Shown here: piece by piece, positions 12,089-23,167 of the stretch
Layout of the letters: every line of letters begins with the position of its first letter
Position numbering within the stretch: the stretch's first letter is position 1
Source: Peribolospora baueri
Taxonomy: Eukaryota > Basidiomycota > Peribolosporomycetes > Peribolosporales > Peribolosporaceae
Assembly: GCA_029717555.1 (NCBI GenBank)
Contig: JAMDHS010000057.1
Coordinates: forward strand, 1-64,000
Direction: 5' to 3'
Length of the DNA stretch: 64,000 nucleotides
The notes under the pieces: model-generated
What the model saw: only the letters and a program-made list of their open reading frames with translations
Told to the model about the DNA's origin: nothing
The model's database searches: none
Made by a program: the position numbers and the translations under genes

Positions 12089-13495
12089 TCAAACGCAGCG
12101 TCCGCCGTCCACTTCGAGGCTGTCACCCGAGCAAAACGGCAGGTAGGTCGTCGAGATCAGCTCTCGGCGGCAACTCGGCGCTCGGCTGCAGTACGGACGC
12201 TCCTGGGTGATCCGCCGGCAAGAAGAAAGGACGACGAGAGATGGGGGTCGAAGAGGCGCACCCCGCCCTCCACTCACTCTGTTCCGGTCACGAACGCGCT
12301 AGCCGGATCGGCGAAGAAGACGGCCGCGTTGGCCACGTCCTCCGGCTCGCTCAGCCGGCCAAGCGGTACGGTGCTCTTGAACGCGTTCAGCTGCGCGTCC
12401 GTCACGGGCACTCCGGGCTTGGATTGGCCGAGGAAGACGGAGAGCCTGCGCGGGGTGAAGTGGCGGGCGTCAGACTACTTGTCCGTGTGTCTTATACCGT
12501 GCCGCCATGACTCACAGAGGCGTGTTGCCAGCGACGGGACAGATGCAGTTGAACCTTGAGATGCGTTTCCTTATCAGCGCGCGCCCCTTCACAAGGGAAG
12601 CCGCGGCGGAAAACCGGCTCACCGAATCTGGTCCTTTGCGTATTCGAGTGCCATGGCCTTGCTGGCCGTCGACACGGCCGCTTTGGTGGCGCAATACCAC
12701 GTCAAGCCCGAACGCGGACGGATGGCGGCCGTCGAGCTGACGGTGATGAAAGAGCCGCCCTTGCCCTGGGATTGAAAGTAGGGGACGATGACTTGGCTCG
12801 ATAGATAGATGGACTGCAGGGGGGCAACGGGTCGAGGGCGATGAATCCGGATGGACGATCCGTCGACGTGCTCTCATCCACATCCCATCCCTCCGCCCAC
12901 CTTGACGTTGACGTCGAAGACTTTGTCGAATTCCGCCTCGGTCACATGTCCGGTCGGCTTGTTGGGATACGTCCAGCCGGCATTGTTGACCTGAAAAGCG
13001 ATTTCGAATGATGTGAGTGCGCTGACTTTTGGGCGCCATGATGCGTTTCGAAAGACGGACGGCTCACGACCACATCCAGCCGACCCCACCGCTCCTTGCA
13101 CTCCTCCAACGCCGCCTCCCAGTCGCGGCGGCTGGTCACGTCGGCCTTTCGGAAGACGACGTCGTCGGCCGGGACGCCTGCCGCCGTCGCCGCTTGCTGG
13201 ACCACTTGAGGGCCGAGATCGGAATTGAGATCGAGTGCGAGGACCTTGGAACCTTCGACGGCGAAGCGACGGACGATGCCGGCGCCTGTCAAACAGCGAA
13301 ACGGATGATCAGCTCGCGACGCGATTTGACTTTTGTCCCTAACCACTCACCAAAACCTTGTCCGCCTCCAGTGACGATGGATACCTGGCAGTGGTGAGAG
13401 GCACGGTGAGACGACCTGGCGGACGCGACCTCGCGCTCGTTCTCTCTCTCTCTCTCTCTCTCTCTCACCTGACCGCTGAGTCGACCAGAGCTCAT
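12089..13495 (-). CDS. Short-chain dehydrogenase/reductase (classical SDR)
   Basis: Eight exons on the minus strand: 13495-13469, 13384-13351, 13285-13068, 12990-12901, 12813-12623, 12554-12516, 12445-12278, 12119-12089; total 265 residues, all phases consistent. It shows the full classical SDR set: TGGGQGFG cofactor loop split by an intron, VNNAG, the catalytic Ser in ITVSSTAA, YxxxK as YCATK, the PVAGNTPL loop, and the C-terminal AFVTGTDLEVDGGRCV. An Asp after the second strand (ALDLNSD) favours NAD(H). Substrate unknown. A tempting early stop at 12276-12274 lies in the last intron; splicing it out restores the conserved C-terminus. Intron 1 starts with about 13 GA repeats. A TATATAAA lies 47-55 nt before the ATG. 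Confidence 0.93.
13440..13466. repeat. TC dinucleotide run inside SDR intron 1
   Basis: About 13 TC units, read as GA on the sense strand right after the donor site. Confidence 0.9.
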
Positions 13496-13541
13496 TTCTG
13501 GCTATGTGGATGGAGGTGCGTGGCAAAGAAGCAACTCTTGC

Positions 13542-13549
13542 TTTTATAT
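13542..13549 (-). promoter_or_regulatory. TATA box of the SDR gene
   Basis: TATATAAA on the minus strand, about 50 nt upstream of the SDR start codon. Confidence 0.55.
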
Positions 13550-14037
13550 ACCTTCCCCGCAACGCATGCGCTCGCCCTCTCGCACGATCTGTTGCGCCGC
13601 CTCTCACGCCGTCCTAAGCAGACCCGCAACGGCTGAACCGGTGCGGGGCCTGCCTGGATGACGAGGGCACACCCAGGAACATTTACACCATGGGCAACCA
13701 TTCGGCGCGACGCTGGGCCGAGCGCATCTCCGGCCATGCGCGCACGCTCCCGGGTGCGGGAAGGAAGCGGAGGGCAGTTGGGAAGGCCGGCCGCAACGGC
13801 CAGCGAATTTAGATGATGATCGGCACCGATTGCGGCTTGACGTTTGCAGACGAAGCTTTGATCACTGGCAATTACAGCCGCCAGACGGTATGAGAGGGGT
13901 CTTATGTAATCATGCCTCTACGTCAAAAGGCGTCCAGACGAGGAGCCCGAATGGGCTCTCCGATACATTGTTCTATGAATGTGCAGCATAACCGGTAACC
14001 CTTGCCTTCCTTCCAATAGGGCGACAAATTCAAAAGA

Positions 14038-14314
14038 TTCGCAACGACTTTTGGCCTAATGGACCGAGCCCAAGCCGCTCTTGGACTAATTGCTCTTTCG
14101 CGATAGTATAGACTGACGTAGATTACTTCGACAAACAGACCGACATAGAGTAGACATGCAGCGGACCGACATAGTGTACACACGCAATGGCCAACACAGA
14201 GTACAAACGGAGCGGTCAAACGGCGGAGGAAGAGGTGGAACGGCGTTCAAGACGGAGAGGCAGCCGACGGCTTGGCTGACGGCGACGACTCGACCCATGC
14301 CAGCACAGAACCGC
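14038..14314 (+). repeat. Left arm of a 277 bp inverted repeat
   Basis: Its reverse complement matches 14852-15128 over 277 nt with seven substitutions and no gap by eye (about 97.5% identity). The match stops sharply at both ends. Both arms carry the same open frame (MTAPFVLCVGHC...), which shows they are copies, not that the frame is used. No family known to me fits; a fold-back or MITE-like mobile element is possible. Confidence 0.9.
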
Positions 14315-14851
14315 GTCGCAGCATATTGCTGAGTGAACGCAACGAGGCCGGAAGCTTGATAGTCGAAGAACCGTACGTAAAATAGGGTGGTAAGGAGCGG
14401 GGCGGCGGTGCACGGGTTGGCGGGGCTCGGGGCGGCGGGGCTCAGCTTCACGTCGGGGGACTAGGCCACACAAAGATCCGACAGGGACGAGGAAAGCGGG
14501 GAGCGCGCTATGTTGAGCAGGCCAGCGCTACAAGGGCGCAGATGTTGGACGAGCGCTTCAGCGCCCGCGCCCTTGAGCAATGGCTGACCAAAGTGCTGTC
14601 TGGCGGTGTTAGCGATCGCGATCATCTTCGCGACGCGGGAAGCGTCGAAATGGAGATACATACCCACACCAGCACGCACACGACGGCAAGGGCAAGCAGC
14701 CAGCACTCCGGGTCAGCAAGGAGGGGATGCTCAATTTTTTTCGATTTGCCGAGCTCCCTCAAGCGCCGCCTGTTCGTCGCGACGCAACGGCCACATGACC
14801 CTTGGCACCAAAAGGTCAAGCTGTCCATCCTGTCCTGGTCGGTCGCCTCGA
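14315..14851. other. Spacer between the inverted-repeat arms
   Basis: 537 nt, single-copy in this window. It holds a G-rich patch near 14398-14450 and no supported gene, so no transposase is visible inside the structure. Confidence 0.7.
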
Positions 14852-15128
14852 GCGGTTCTGTGCTGGCATGGGTCGAGTCGTCGCCGTCAGCCAAGCCGTC
14901 GGCTGCCTCCCCGTCTTGAACGCCGTTCCACCTCTTCCTCCGCCGTTTGACCGCTCCGTTTGTACTCTGTGTTGGCCATTGCGGGTGTACACTATGTCGG
15001 TCTGCTGCATGTCTACTCTATGTCGGTCTGTTTATCGAAGGAATCTACGTCAGTCTATACTATCGCGAAGGAGCAATTAGTCCAAGAGCGGCTTGGGCTC
15101 AGTCCATTAGGCCAAAAGTCGTTGCGAA
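14852..15128 (-). repeat. Right arm of the 277 bp inverted repeat
   Basis: Mirror copy of 14038-14314. Within each arm a unit of about 26 nt ending ..CTATGTCGGTCTG is repeated about three times in degenerate form (14960-15033 here). The arm ends 359 nt before the GNA1 start codon. Just outside it the DNA becomes AT-rich (15130-15165). Confidence 0.9.
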
Positions 15129-15487
15129 ATTTACTAGAAAACATAAACGAATATAATATATAAGGGGATGTGTACGAGTAAGGCAGATACAAGTGTGCAG
15201 CAGGTTTGTCACGCGCGAGGACTTTGTACGAGCCAGTGCGCGGCTGCTCAACTTTCGAATGTAGGAATCCAAGGTCTTCCCTCACGCACACGTCTGGGAC
15301 GGCACGTGAGCGCTCAGTGGTCTACTTACGTGCGCGATCGGTTCGAGGGAGCGGGGTTTGGTTCATTAACGAGGCACTGCTGGGCCGCAGTTGCGGGCAC
15401 GAGCGGCGTCCGGCGCACGTGCGAGCTCCTACATTCCTTCTTACATGGCGACCTGGCCGTCTTCGAACCCGACCTCCATCTCTCGCC

Positions 15488-16422
15488 ATGGCTGCTTACC
15501 CCAAGTTCACGCCGGACGACCAGCTAGACCTGCTGTTCCCCGCGGACATCGTCCCCTCGGAGCTCAGGGAGGGCCTGCCGGACGATCTGCACGTACGTGT
15601 CCAGACGCGGAAGTGACGGCCGAGAAAGCGCTGACGGACCGCCGGCCGCCGCCCCCTTCCAGATCCGTCCGCTGGCGTCGACAGACTACTCGCGCGGACA
15701 CCTGGACGTGCTGTCCGTGCTCACGACCGTCGCGGACGTCGGGGAGGAGACGTGGCGGCAGCGCTTTGAGCAGCTCAAGCTCGTGCGCGGCACGTACTTC
15801 TGCCTGGTGATCGTGAACAAGGCGGAGGACCGCATCGTCGCCACGGGCACCGTCATGCTCGAGTGCAAGTTCATTCGCTCCTGCGGCCTCTGCGGGCACA
15901 TCGAGGACATTGCGGTGGACAGTACGATGCAGGGTAAGAAGCTGGGCAGGCGCATCATCGACGCGCTCACCGCCGTGAGCGAGAGGCTGGGGGCGTACAA
16001 GACCATTTTGGACTGCTCTCAGGACAACGTCCGTGAGTGCGGTGCGGGCGATCGGGGAAAGAGGGCGGCAGAGTGGCTCATGCATCCTTCCATCTCACCG
16101 TCGAGCAGCGTTTTATAAGAAATGCGGGTGAGTACGCATGAACGGGCCTCATCGTCCCGCGATGCGGCTTGCAACTGACCCTCCCCGCCCGTTTCGTCTG
16201 CGCCCCGTCAGATACGATCTCAAGGGTGCCCAAATGGTTAAGTCCGCGCGGCGTCGCTCGTCATGCGCGCTCGAGTCGAGTCTGACGACGTCGTATTTCG
16301 GATTCGGTTTGCAGGCCAAATACATCCCCGAACGCGTCGAAAAGCAGGTCGAGGAGGCGATCGCGTCGCCCACATCCAGGCAGGCCGCCCAGTTTCTCCG
16401 AAACGGCGACTACGGCCTGTGA
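15488..16422 (+). CDS. GNA1: Glucosamine-6-phosphate N-acetyltransferase (GNAT)
   Basis: Acetylates GlcN-6-P with acetyl-CoA on the way to UDP-GlcNAc, the chitin and glycan precursor. Five exons (15488-15592, 15663-16032, 16109-16127, 16212-16236, 16315-16422) join to 208 residues; two are only 19 and 25 nt. Family marks: IRPLASTDYSRGHLDVLSVLT, the ATGTVMLE strand, CGHIEDIAVD, the acetyl-CoA loop TMQGKKLGRRI, DCSQDNVPFYKKCGY, and the C-terminal KYIPERV. The Gna1 dimer site residues around E-D-I-A-V and Y-K-K-C-G are intact. Slightly longer than yeast Gna1 (159) because of N- and C-terminal extensions. It converges on the ATG14-family gene with 125 nt between stop codons. Confidence 0.95.
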
Positions 16423-16547
16423 ACCGTGATACATCGGGTCCCCTACCCGTTCATCTTTCTCTTCTCCGCAACCCGCATCGTACGGGTATAGACATTCTAA
16501 CGTAGACGGCACCCTGTAGCTAAATTAATACCAACTGCCGCGTAGAG

Positions 16548-18607
16548 TCAGACCAAGTCCCAGCTGTCGTCCTCTGGCCCCGCCTCGGCCGAGTGTCGGG
16601 CGCGCGGCTTGGCCGCCTCGGAGGACGCTCCCGGCTCTCGTCCGGTGCTCGTCCCCATCGACCTCGCCGAAGCGCCGCCCCGCGTCCTGAGCGCAGCTTC
16701 GTGGGATTGGAGGAGCTGGTAAAAGTCGAGCGTGGCGAAAGTTTGGTCTGGAATGTGCGATGACGAGTAGATGGTCGCGTGGGACCGACTGAGGCGGCGT
16801 CGCAAGAGAAGATCCAGGGTCGGTGCCATCCGTCAGCCAAAGCGTCCGACATCGACGAAGACACGGCGGCGAGCGAGGCCTGCGCAGGGCTTACCTTCCC
16901 AGTCCGGGACTGTCGATCGCTGCAGCGAGACCCCTGAGAGCCTCTCCGGCCCCATTCAAGCCGACTGCGACACCCTGCGTGTGTGCGAGGTACGCGATAT
17001 CGTAGGCGAGCATCACCAAAGCTGTCTGGAAGGCCCGGGCGGACGCCACGCCTGACGAAGCGGGCGCCGGCGCGACGTCGTCGCCGGTTGAGGTGCCGCT
17101 GGCCGGGTCGCTGGTGGCACCTTGCACCGAAGGCCCGGAGGAGGAACGTCGGCCTGCTTTGCTGCCGTCTGATCTGCCGCCGAGTGAGAATGGCAAAGAG
17201 GGAAGGGCCGCCAAGGGAGACGCTGTCGGGAGCGAGATCAAGCGCGGCATCGTGCTCGAGCGAGACGGGTTCGTCGCTTCCGTGGGACTCGCGGCGCTGG
17301 CGAGCCGACTGGCCTCTGCTGAGGTGGATGAAGAAGACGCTGCCGCAAAGGCGGACGAAGAAAGGTAGAGAGGCTGTTTCGTGGTAGTCCTGATGGACGC
17401 GAATGAAGATGGCGGTCAATGACGAATGCAAACTTTTGCTCGATACCGTTAACGAACGGTCAACCCACTTGCTCCACGCGCTGGCCGGAGAAGGGCGTAT
17501 GCTCGACCTCACGCTGGTGTGGATAACGAAAGGTAGCTTGATGCCAAGATAGTTGGTAAGCAAACTGAGCAGATGAACGGTGTGGCCCACGGCAGCGTTC
17601 GTTTGCTCTCGTGAAAACCCTGAGTCGAAGCGGAACGAGAAGGGTGTCAGCGTGCGAACGCCACTGACAACAAGTGATAGACGATGAGCTCACGTCGAAA
17701 GTCGCCAGGCACTGGTAGAACTACACCCGCGATGCCCCAATCCACCACTTGAGCAACAGCCGCTGCCGGTGTGAGCACGTCGCCACGATCATAAGAGACC
17801 GTCCCATGACCGCTCCTTCTACTTCGGGGCGTCCGCGGTGGTACGGGGCGCACGTCAAATATACTAAAGGCCTCCCTAGCCAATATGGCTCGCGATCTGG
17901 CCAACGAAACGACGACGATCAGCTCAAGGCTGTTCAGATCCGGCGTCCACCGCCGCTCACCTAGCCAGCTCCTCCGCTATCTCCTGGGCCCTCGTCCTCA
18001 CGCTCTCCACCGTTTTCCTGTTCGCTTCGTTTTCCGCATCCCACTCTTCTGCAGCGACCCTGCGTGCCACTTCAAGGTTCCTACGACGGCGATCCAGAAG
18101 AGCGCGCCGCTTATCCCGCTTCGCCACGCCCGTTTCCACCTCTGCTCGGGCGGCCACCAGACCTCGCCTTGTCTCGGCGATGGCAGATTCCAGTCGGAAA
18201 GATTCGGCACGAGAGCGACGGAGACCGTGCGAGACGGATGATGGAAATGAGGGCGCCTGCGTACTTCTCCCGTCCCCGTCGACTTCATGTCCGGAAGCGG
18301 CGCTGCTCCGACCGCCGGACTCTTCCGCCGTGTCCTTCAATAAACTCGTGCACCGATCCGCCGCCTCCCTGCCTTGCTTCCTGAGCCTCCTCATTTGCCC
18401 ATAGTACACAACCAACTTGTCGCTCAGGCACGAAGGACAGTAGAACTTGCGGTGGACGATCTTGCATTGCGGGCACGCCGCCTGTGCGTCCGAAGAGGAG
18501 GTGGCGGCGGCGGCGCTCGCGGACTGGGGCGAGGATGCCTTGGTCCTCCGAGAAGGAAGGAGATGTGGCCCGCGGCCACCAGATGCACCTGTGCGTGGAG
18601 CATTCAT
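16548..18607 (-). CDS. Atg14/UVRAG-family subunit of the Vps34 PI3-kinase complex
   Basis: Five exons (18607-17961, 17896-17694, 17619-17469, 17389-16895, 16788-16548) join in phase to 578 residues. The N-terminus carries CPQC...CPSC (Cys 45, 48, 57, 60), the paired Cys motifs of Atg14/Barkor. A charged coiled-coil stretch follows (about 90-215), then the UVRAG/Atg14 domain: ILAREAFSIFDV, GIAGVVLPVPGDF, TNAAVGHTVHLLSLLTNYLGIKLPF, KQPLYL, and near the end ALVMLAYDIAYLAHTQGV and FATLDFYQLLQSHE. Such proteins steer Vps34-Vps15-Vps30 to autophagosome formation (Atg14) or endosomes (Vps38/UVRAG). The Cys pairs favour Atg14; the long low-complexity insert (about 340-440) is unusual. The family is secure, the paralogue less so. 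Confidence 0.87.
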
Positions 18608-19130
18608 GTTGCGGGAATCCTTTGGCTTGGCGAATGAGGCATGATCTTGGAGATGGAGGTGCGGTTCAATAGTGCACTCGGGAGACGGGGCATTGTCCAA
18701 CTCGCTGCGGCCGATCGAGCGTCCGATCAAGTCAGCAGAGCCGACTCCATGATCTGTGGCCATTCGTCGCGATTGGGGCGCCCGATTGAGCCAAGTCTTC
18801 ATCCCTCGCGCCCTACAGCCATCACGACTGTTCGCTCTGGTGTGAACGGAGTCTCCCGCGTTCAAGCACAGCAACGCCCCTGGACTAGACTGTCGCCGAT
18901 TCTCCCCGTTGAGGATAAAGCAAGACAAGGCGAGCCCGTGTACTGCCTTTTCTTCCAAAATAAAATACATGATCCAAGGAAACTACAGAAGCATTGGGGA
19001 AAACGCAGGTATCATAAACAAAGGCTTATTCGATCCCCGTCGAAGTATGCACATGAAGGCGCAGAAAAGGTCTGGCGACGGACTGTCAGCGGGTCGGTCG
19101 GTGACGACGACAAGCATGGCGTGAGTCCGT
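18608..19130. other. Intergenic region upstream of the ATG14-family gene
   Basis: 522 nt between its start and the stop of the DnaJ gene, both on the minus strand. No separate gene was seen. Confidence 0.5.
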
Positions 19131-20560
19131 CTAGGATGTGATGGAGCCCAGGACCTTGAGAGCGAGGGCCTTGAGGATCTGCAGTCACGAATCAGAGAGC
19201 GAGGGCGTAGGGAAAGAAGGGAAGCCGTGCCAAAGAGGCCGATAGCATTGAATAAGCCAGCAGCCGCATATGGCGGAGAGAACGGGCCATGCTCACCTCC
19301 GCCCGCTGGCCAGCCTCGAGGTTGACGAACACCTGAGCAACGCTCTTTCCCTTGGCATCGCGAATGGCTCCCATCTTTCGGGTACAAAATACCGCAAGGA
19401 GGGCAGTCAAAAAAGTGCGGCAAAAATAGAAGGGTGAGATGGGCAACGGTTACAATCGCAAGGACAGATGGTCCACGTACCCTGTTGCCAAGGACCGAAC
19501 CGCCGATGGCACCGGGGACGTTGGCAAGAATAAAGCCTAGGGCCTTGGAAGTACGATGTGAAGATAACAAAAGGTAGATGAGCAGAGGTTCCCGGAAAGG
19601 GACGAATAAGATGAAGACGAAGCACTTACCCCACCGGCGGCCGTGCCCACCCACTTCCAGACGGGAACGACACGCTGCACTTCCGGCCGAAGGAGTCTGG
19701 ATAGGGAAGTAAAATGATGATGAGTACACGGAAAGAACACGACCATACGCCTCCTTCATCGATATTTCCGAGCCACTCACTCCTCGAACACGTCCCCGAA
19801 CACGGTGTTGGCGTCCGGCTCAGGCTCCCTCGCATCAGGACGGCCCCCCTCGGCTGAAGAAGACGCGCCAGCGGCCGCAGTTGAGCCAAAGAGGCCGCTA
19901 AAGAACTGCCAAGCGGAAGCCGGGTCCGAGGTAGGGTCAAAGTCCTCAAACGCCGAACGGGGCTGGTTGGCGCGGATGTCGTCGTACTCCCGTCTGCGCC
20001 CCGGGTCGGACAGAACGTAGAAAGCGTCGGAGAGCGCCTGGAAGCGCTCCGTCTTTTGCTTCTTCTCAAAGGCGGACGCGTTTGGGAAGCGGTCCGGGTG
20101 GGTGCGCAGAGATTCTCGTTTGCTGTGCGACGGATCCCAAGAAAAGTACAAGCAGACTGAGGTCAGCGGTACGTCCGATCCGACAAAGCGACTCCTGCTT
20201 GACAACTCACTATGCAGTCCTAATCTCCTCGCTGTGGAACGGGGATCCAGTAGGGCAATGGAGACAACGTGGGAGAATGTGGTCAGTGGCGTCGTCAAAA
20301 CAGACCATAAAGAGACGCCGGAGGTGAGACTCACGCAGTCGCCGCTGTTTTTTAATGGGGTTAAACGGGAAGCGCAAATAAGAGAGGGGCGAGCCTTCAG
20401 GTGAGCATATATTCAAAATCCAGTGAAGCCCCGCTACCATCGCGGCCCTCGCCTCTAGCCCCAGCCTCGGGGCTCACGGAAGGCCGTCCGGCGCCGAATG
20501 AACGAGAGACTCACACTCCTGTACGCCCAAAACCTTGTAATAGTCCGGGAACTTTTCCAT
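19131..20560 (-). CDS. DnaJ (Hsp40) protein with glycine-zipper C-terminus
   Basis: Hsp70 co-chaperone. Eight exons: 20560-20515, 20344-20335, 20231-20211, 20122-19781, 19696-19630, 19543-19481, 19374-19297, 19178-19131; 224 residues, in phase. The J domain is assembled from four exons, two of them only 10 and 21 nt: DYYKVLGVQESATAEEIRTAY, then KRESLRTHPDRFP with the HPD motif at 34-36, and FQALSDAFYVLSDPGRRREYD. An acidic linker leads to a hydrophobic glycine-rich stretch (VGTAAGGALGFILANVPGAIGG SVLG), a possible membrane-inserting glycine zipper, and a helical tail. No Zn-finger or G/F region, so a type III J protein. Without the 10-nt exon the reading frame breaks. Confidence 0.92.
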
Positions 20561-20898
20561 GTCCGACGATGCTGACTGCCAAGTGTTGGAGGTGGGTCTC
20601 TCGGATGAGGAGTGATGAGGATGTGCTCGTGCTGACAAGGCGCAAGATGATCAAAGCACTCACTGCTCGATCGACAAGTGCGGTGGGTGCGTAACGGAAG
20701 CAAGCTGATTCCGGCCGCAGCAACGTCACCGCCTGACGCAACTGACACTCGCCGCCACCGGCTGCGGCATTCGTCCGGCCGCGGCGCTGGCTCGATAGGG
20801 TGGGTGATATCTAGCTCGACGAGCGCCACCCCGTCTTGGCTCACACCCGATCCCTCCTTCGCCGCCACCTTCACGTCCACTGCTTGCGCACGCACACA
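20561..20898. promoter_or_regulatory. Divergent promoter between the DnaJ and Sna3/Sna4-like genes
   Basis: 338 nt separate the two start codons. No TATAAA was found; direct regulatory motifs were not resolved. Confidence 0.5.
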
Positions 20899-21692
20899 AT
20901 GGTTCGCGCTTCAGGTGCGTATGCCTTTTTTCCTGTCGTCATAGCCAGGAGCGAGACGCCATCGACGGCGAGAGCTCGGCATTGCGCTTATCTTATCAGC
21001 CGGTGCATCCCGCAGACATCGTCCTCATCCTCGTCGCCATCCTCTTCCCACCGGCCGCGGCGGCCTTTATCACCGGCTGCTCTTGTGACCTTCTGAGTAA
21101 GTGGTACGGCTGGGCTCGATCTTTGGGATGGGATGTGCTTCTTCCCGCATTGCCGCGGATGATATGTTATCGTCTGCGCTGTCTCGGCTGACGACTTCAA
21201 CCTCTCTATTTTGTCGTTTGTCACACCAGTTAACATTCTCCTAACCATTCTGGGCTACCTTCCTGGCCACAGTGAGTGTGTGGTTTGTAATGTGCGTACA
21301 CGGACGTGAGGCACAGACTGATCTCTACTTGTCGTGGCTGCCGTCGCCATTACGTCCGGTCTCAGTTCACGCGTGAGTCGAGATGCAGACGGTGTGCCTC
21401 GGTTTCGTTGGTTTGATTTTAATGCCCTCCGCATGGATTTTTATATCACGTTCCAGCTTCTATCTCATTTACAAGAAGGTGAGTGTCTCGCGGTGGACCG
21501 CACGACGGGCCGCATCGCTCACGCCTCCCGTTCGTCCTTCATCACCTTTTTGTCGCCCGGCAGATGCAAGCTGAGGAGAAATACGGGCTTGGCGGATTCA
21601 AGTACGTCGGAAACGGAGAGTACGTCGCCATCGAAGGCGGCCAGCAGCCGCATCCGCACCCGCAGCCTCCCAGCTATGGCGCCATATACTGA
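20899..21692 (+). CDS. Pmp3/UPF0057 family membrane protein, Sna3/Sna4-like
   Basis: Six exons (20899-20914, 21016-21096, 21230-21271, 21366-21372, 21457-21478, 21564-21692) join to 98 residues. Core: DIVLILVAILFPPAAAAF (TM1), the Cys-rich loop ITGCSCDLL, INILLTILGYLPGHIHAFYLIYKK (TM2), the standard two-helix Pmp3 hairpin. Exon 4 is only 7 nt (ttcacgc) and encodes the H-A of PGHIHAF; without it the conserved motif is broken. Unlike 55-residue Pmp3, a 40-residue tail follows, ending QPPSYGAIY. PPSY is a PPxY WW-domain ligand, as in yeast Sna3 and Sna4, which bind the ubiquitin ligase Rsp5 and sort to the vacuole. Role inferred: membrane-protein sorting or membrane homeostasis. Confidence 0.92.
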
Positions 21693-22478
21693 AGGGTTGT
21701 GGACTTCGGCCAGCGAATGAGCGCCGGTCGAGCGCGACGTATCGGTTCAGCTCACCGTCACCGTCGCCAGTGTGCCGGGGCCCATGGGACATGCATGGTC
21801 CAGGTTCAGCTTGGGGAAATATTTCTCGAACCTCGAACCCCTCTCCAATCCACCTTTGGTCCTCACCAGACCAGATTCACCGCCGAGCCTGCGTCCTGCG
21901 TCGTCTGCGTCGTCTGTGACTGCATCCGCCTTGGCTATCTACATCCTCATCCCCGCTCGTCATCCTCATCAGCGTCGTCATCGTCCTCGTTGTCGTCCTC
22001 ATCTGTCGCCGCCATGTTGAACACAGGTCCACCACGTCATCGGAAAGCGCCGTCTCTGTTTCGAGTCTCGCTCACGATTGATCACGCTTCGCACCGGGCC
22101 CCTCTCCTCTTTCCTGCTCTGTTCTGCTCTTTTCTGTTTGCTCGGCGCGTTCGTAAAAGAATGCCGCCATCCGATAGCCCCACACTGCACTCCACTCAGC
22201 CGTTGCACCTCGCCCTCCTTCACGAGAGGGAGGGAGAGAGGGGAGCGGCATCCGTCTCACTTTCATTGGCGTATTCCATCATTTTTATCGGGCCAAGAAG
22301 ACAAGGCATGACAAACCAACGCGTGCGCATGCGACGAACGACCAACGAAATGAAGCAAGCAAGACGGACATTTTCCAGCTGTCCTTTTCGGATGGAGGAC
22401 GTGGATCGTTCACAGGAAGCAGAGGGAAGAGGTGCGAAGGGAGGGGGGAGAGGGGGGAGCGGGATCGAAGCGGTGCGT
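21693..22478. other. Convergent intergenic region
   Basis: 786 nt between two stop codons. A long plus-strand open frame (to about 22670) has no start context or family match; CATC-rich at 21955-22010. No gene called. Confidence 0.5.
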
Positions 22479-23132
22479 TTACTGCTTGCCCCACACCTCC
22501 TCGGCGACCTCGACGCAGAAGCGGAGCTTGGCCTGCAAAAGGTTGAAAAGGAAAAGAAAAGAAGAAAGGAGTGTAAAAAAGACAGTTTAGAGTCGTCGTC
22601 GCTTCGCGGACGGACAGACGGACGGGGGGGTGACCGTGTCTGCTACTCACCCACTGCTCCTCCTCGGTGATGTCGTTGCCGTGCACGGTAGAGCTAAACC
22701 CGCACTGGGGGGACAGGGAGAGTTGCTTGAGACCGTCGGGGACGTAAGTGGCCGCGTCCTTGATCTTGGACACAATCTGCGCCTTGTCCTCCAAAGCGCC
22801 GACCTTGGACGAAACGAGACCGAGGACGACAGTCTTGTTGGGAGGAAGGTGGCGGAGGGCGGAAAAGTCCTTGCCGGAACGCTCGTTTTCCCATTCGAGG
22901 AAGAAGCAGTCCACATCGAGTTCCTTGAACATGACCTCGGCAATCCTGAAGTGCGGGCCGGCGGCAAGGAAAGGAAGGAAGGAGGGTGATTGCGAGTGAG
23001 CTCCGGCTTGCCCCGTTTTGATTCCGGTCCCCAAAGATGCGATTCCAGCGCCGCGCTTACGGGTTGTAGCCCTCCTCGCTGCCCTGAGCGAAGAACTGCG
23101 AGCGGAAGTTGCCCTTGCTGTAGGACAAAAAG

Positions 23133-23167
<35 letters not shown>

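Noticed and set aside
12274-12276. SDR stop codon at this point
   Set aside because: It lies just inside a gtgagt donor; splicing to 12119 restores the conserved VDGGRCV end in phase.
14038-15128. Reading the inverted arms as LTRs of a retroelement
   Set aside because: The arms are inverted, not direct, and no reverse transcriptase, integrase or capsid-like frame lies between them.
15285-15400. Possible tRNA from a GGTTCGA box
   Set aside because: No matching A box, acceptor stem or anticodon arm could be folded.
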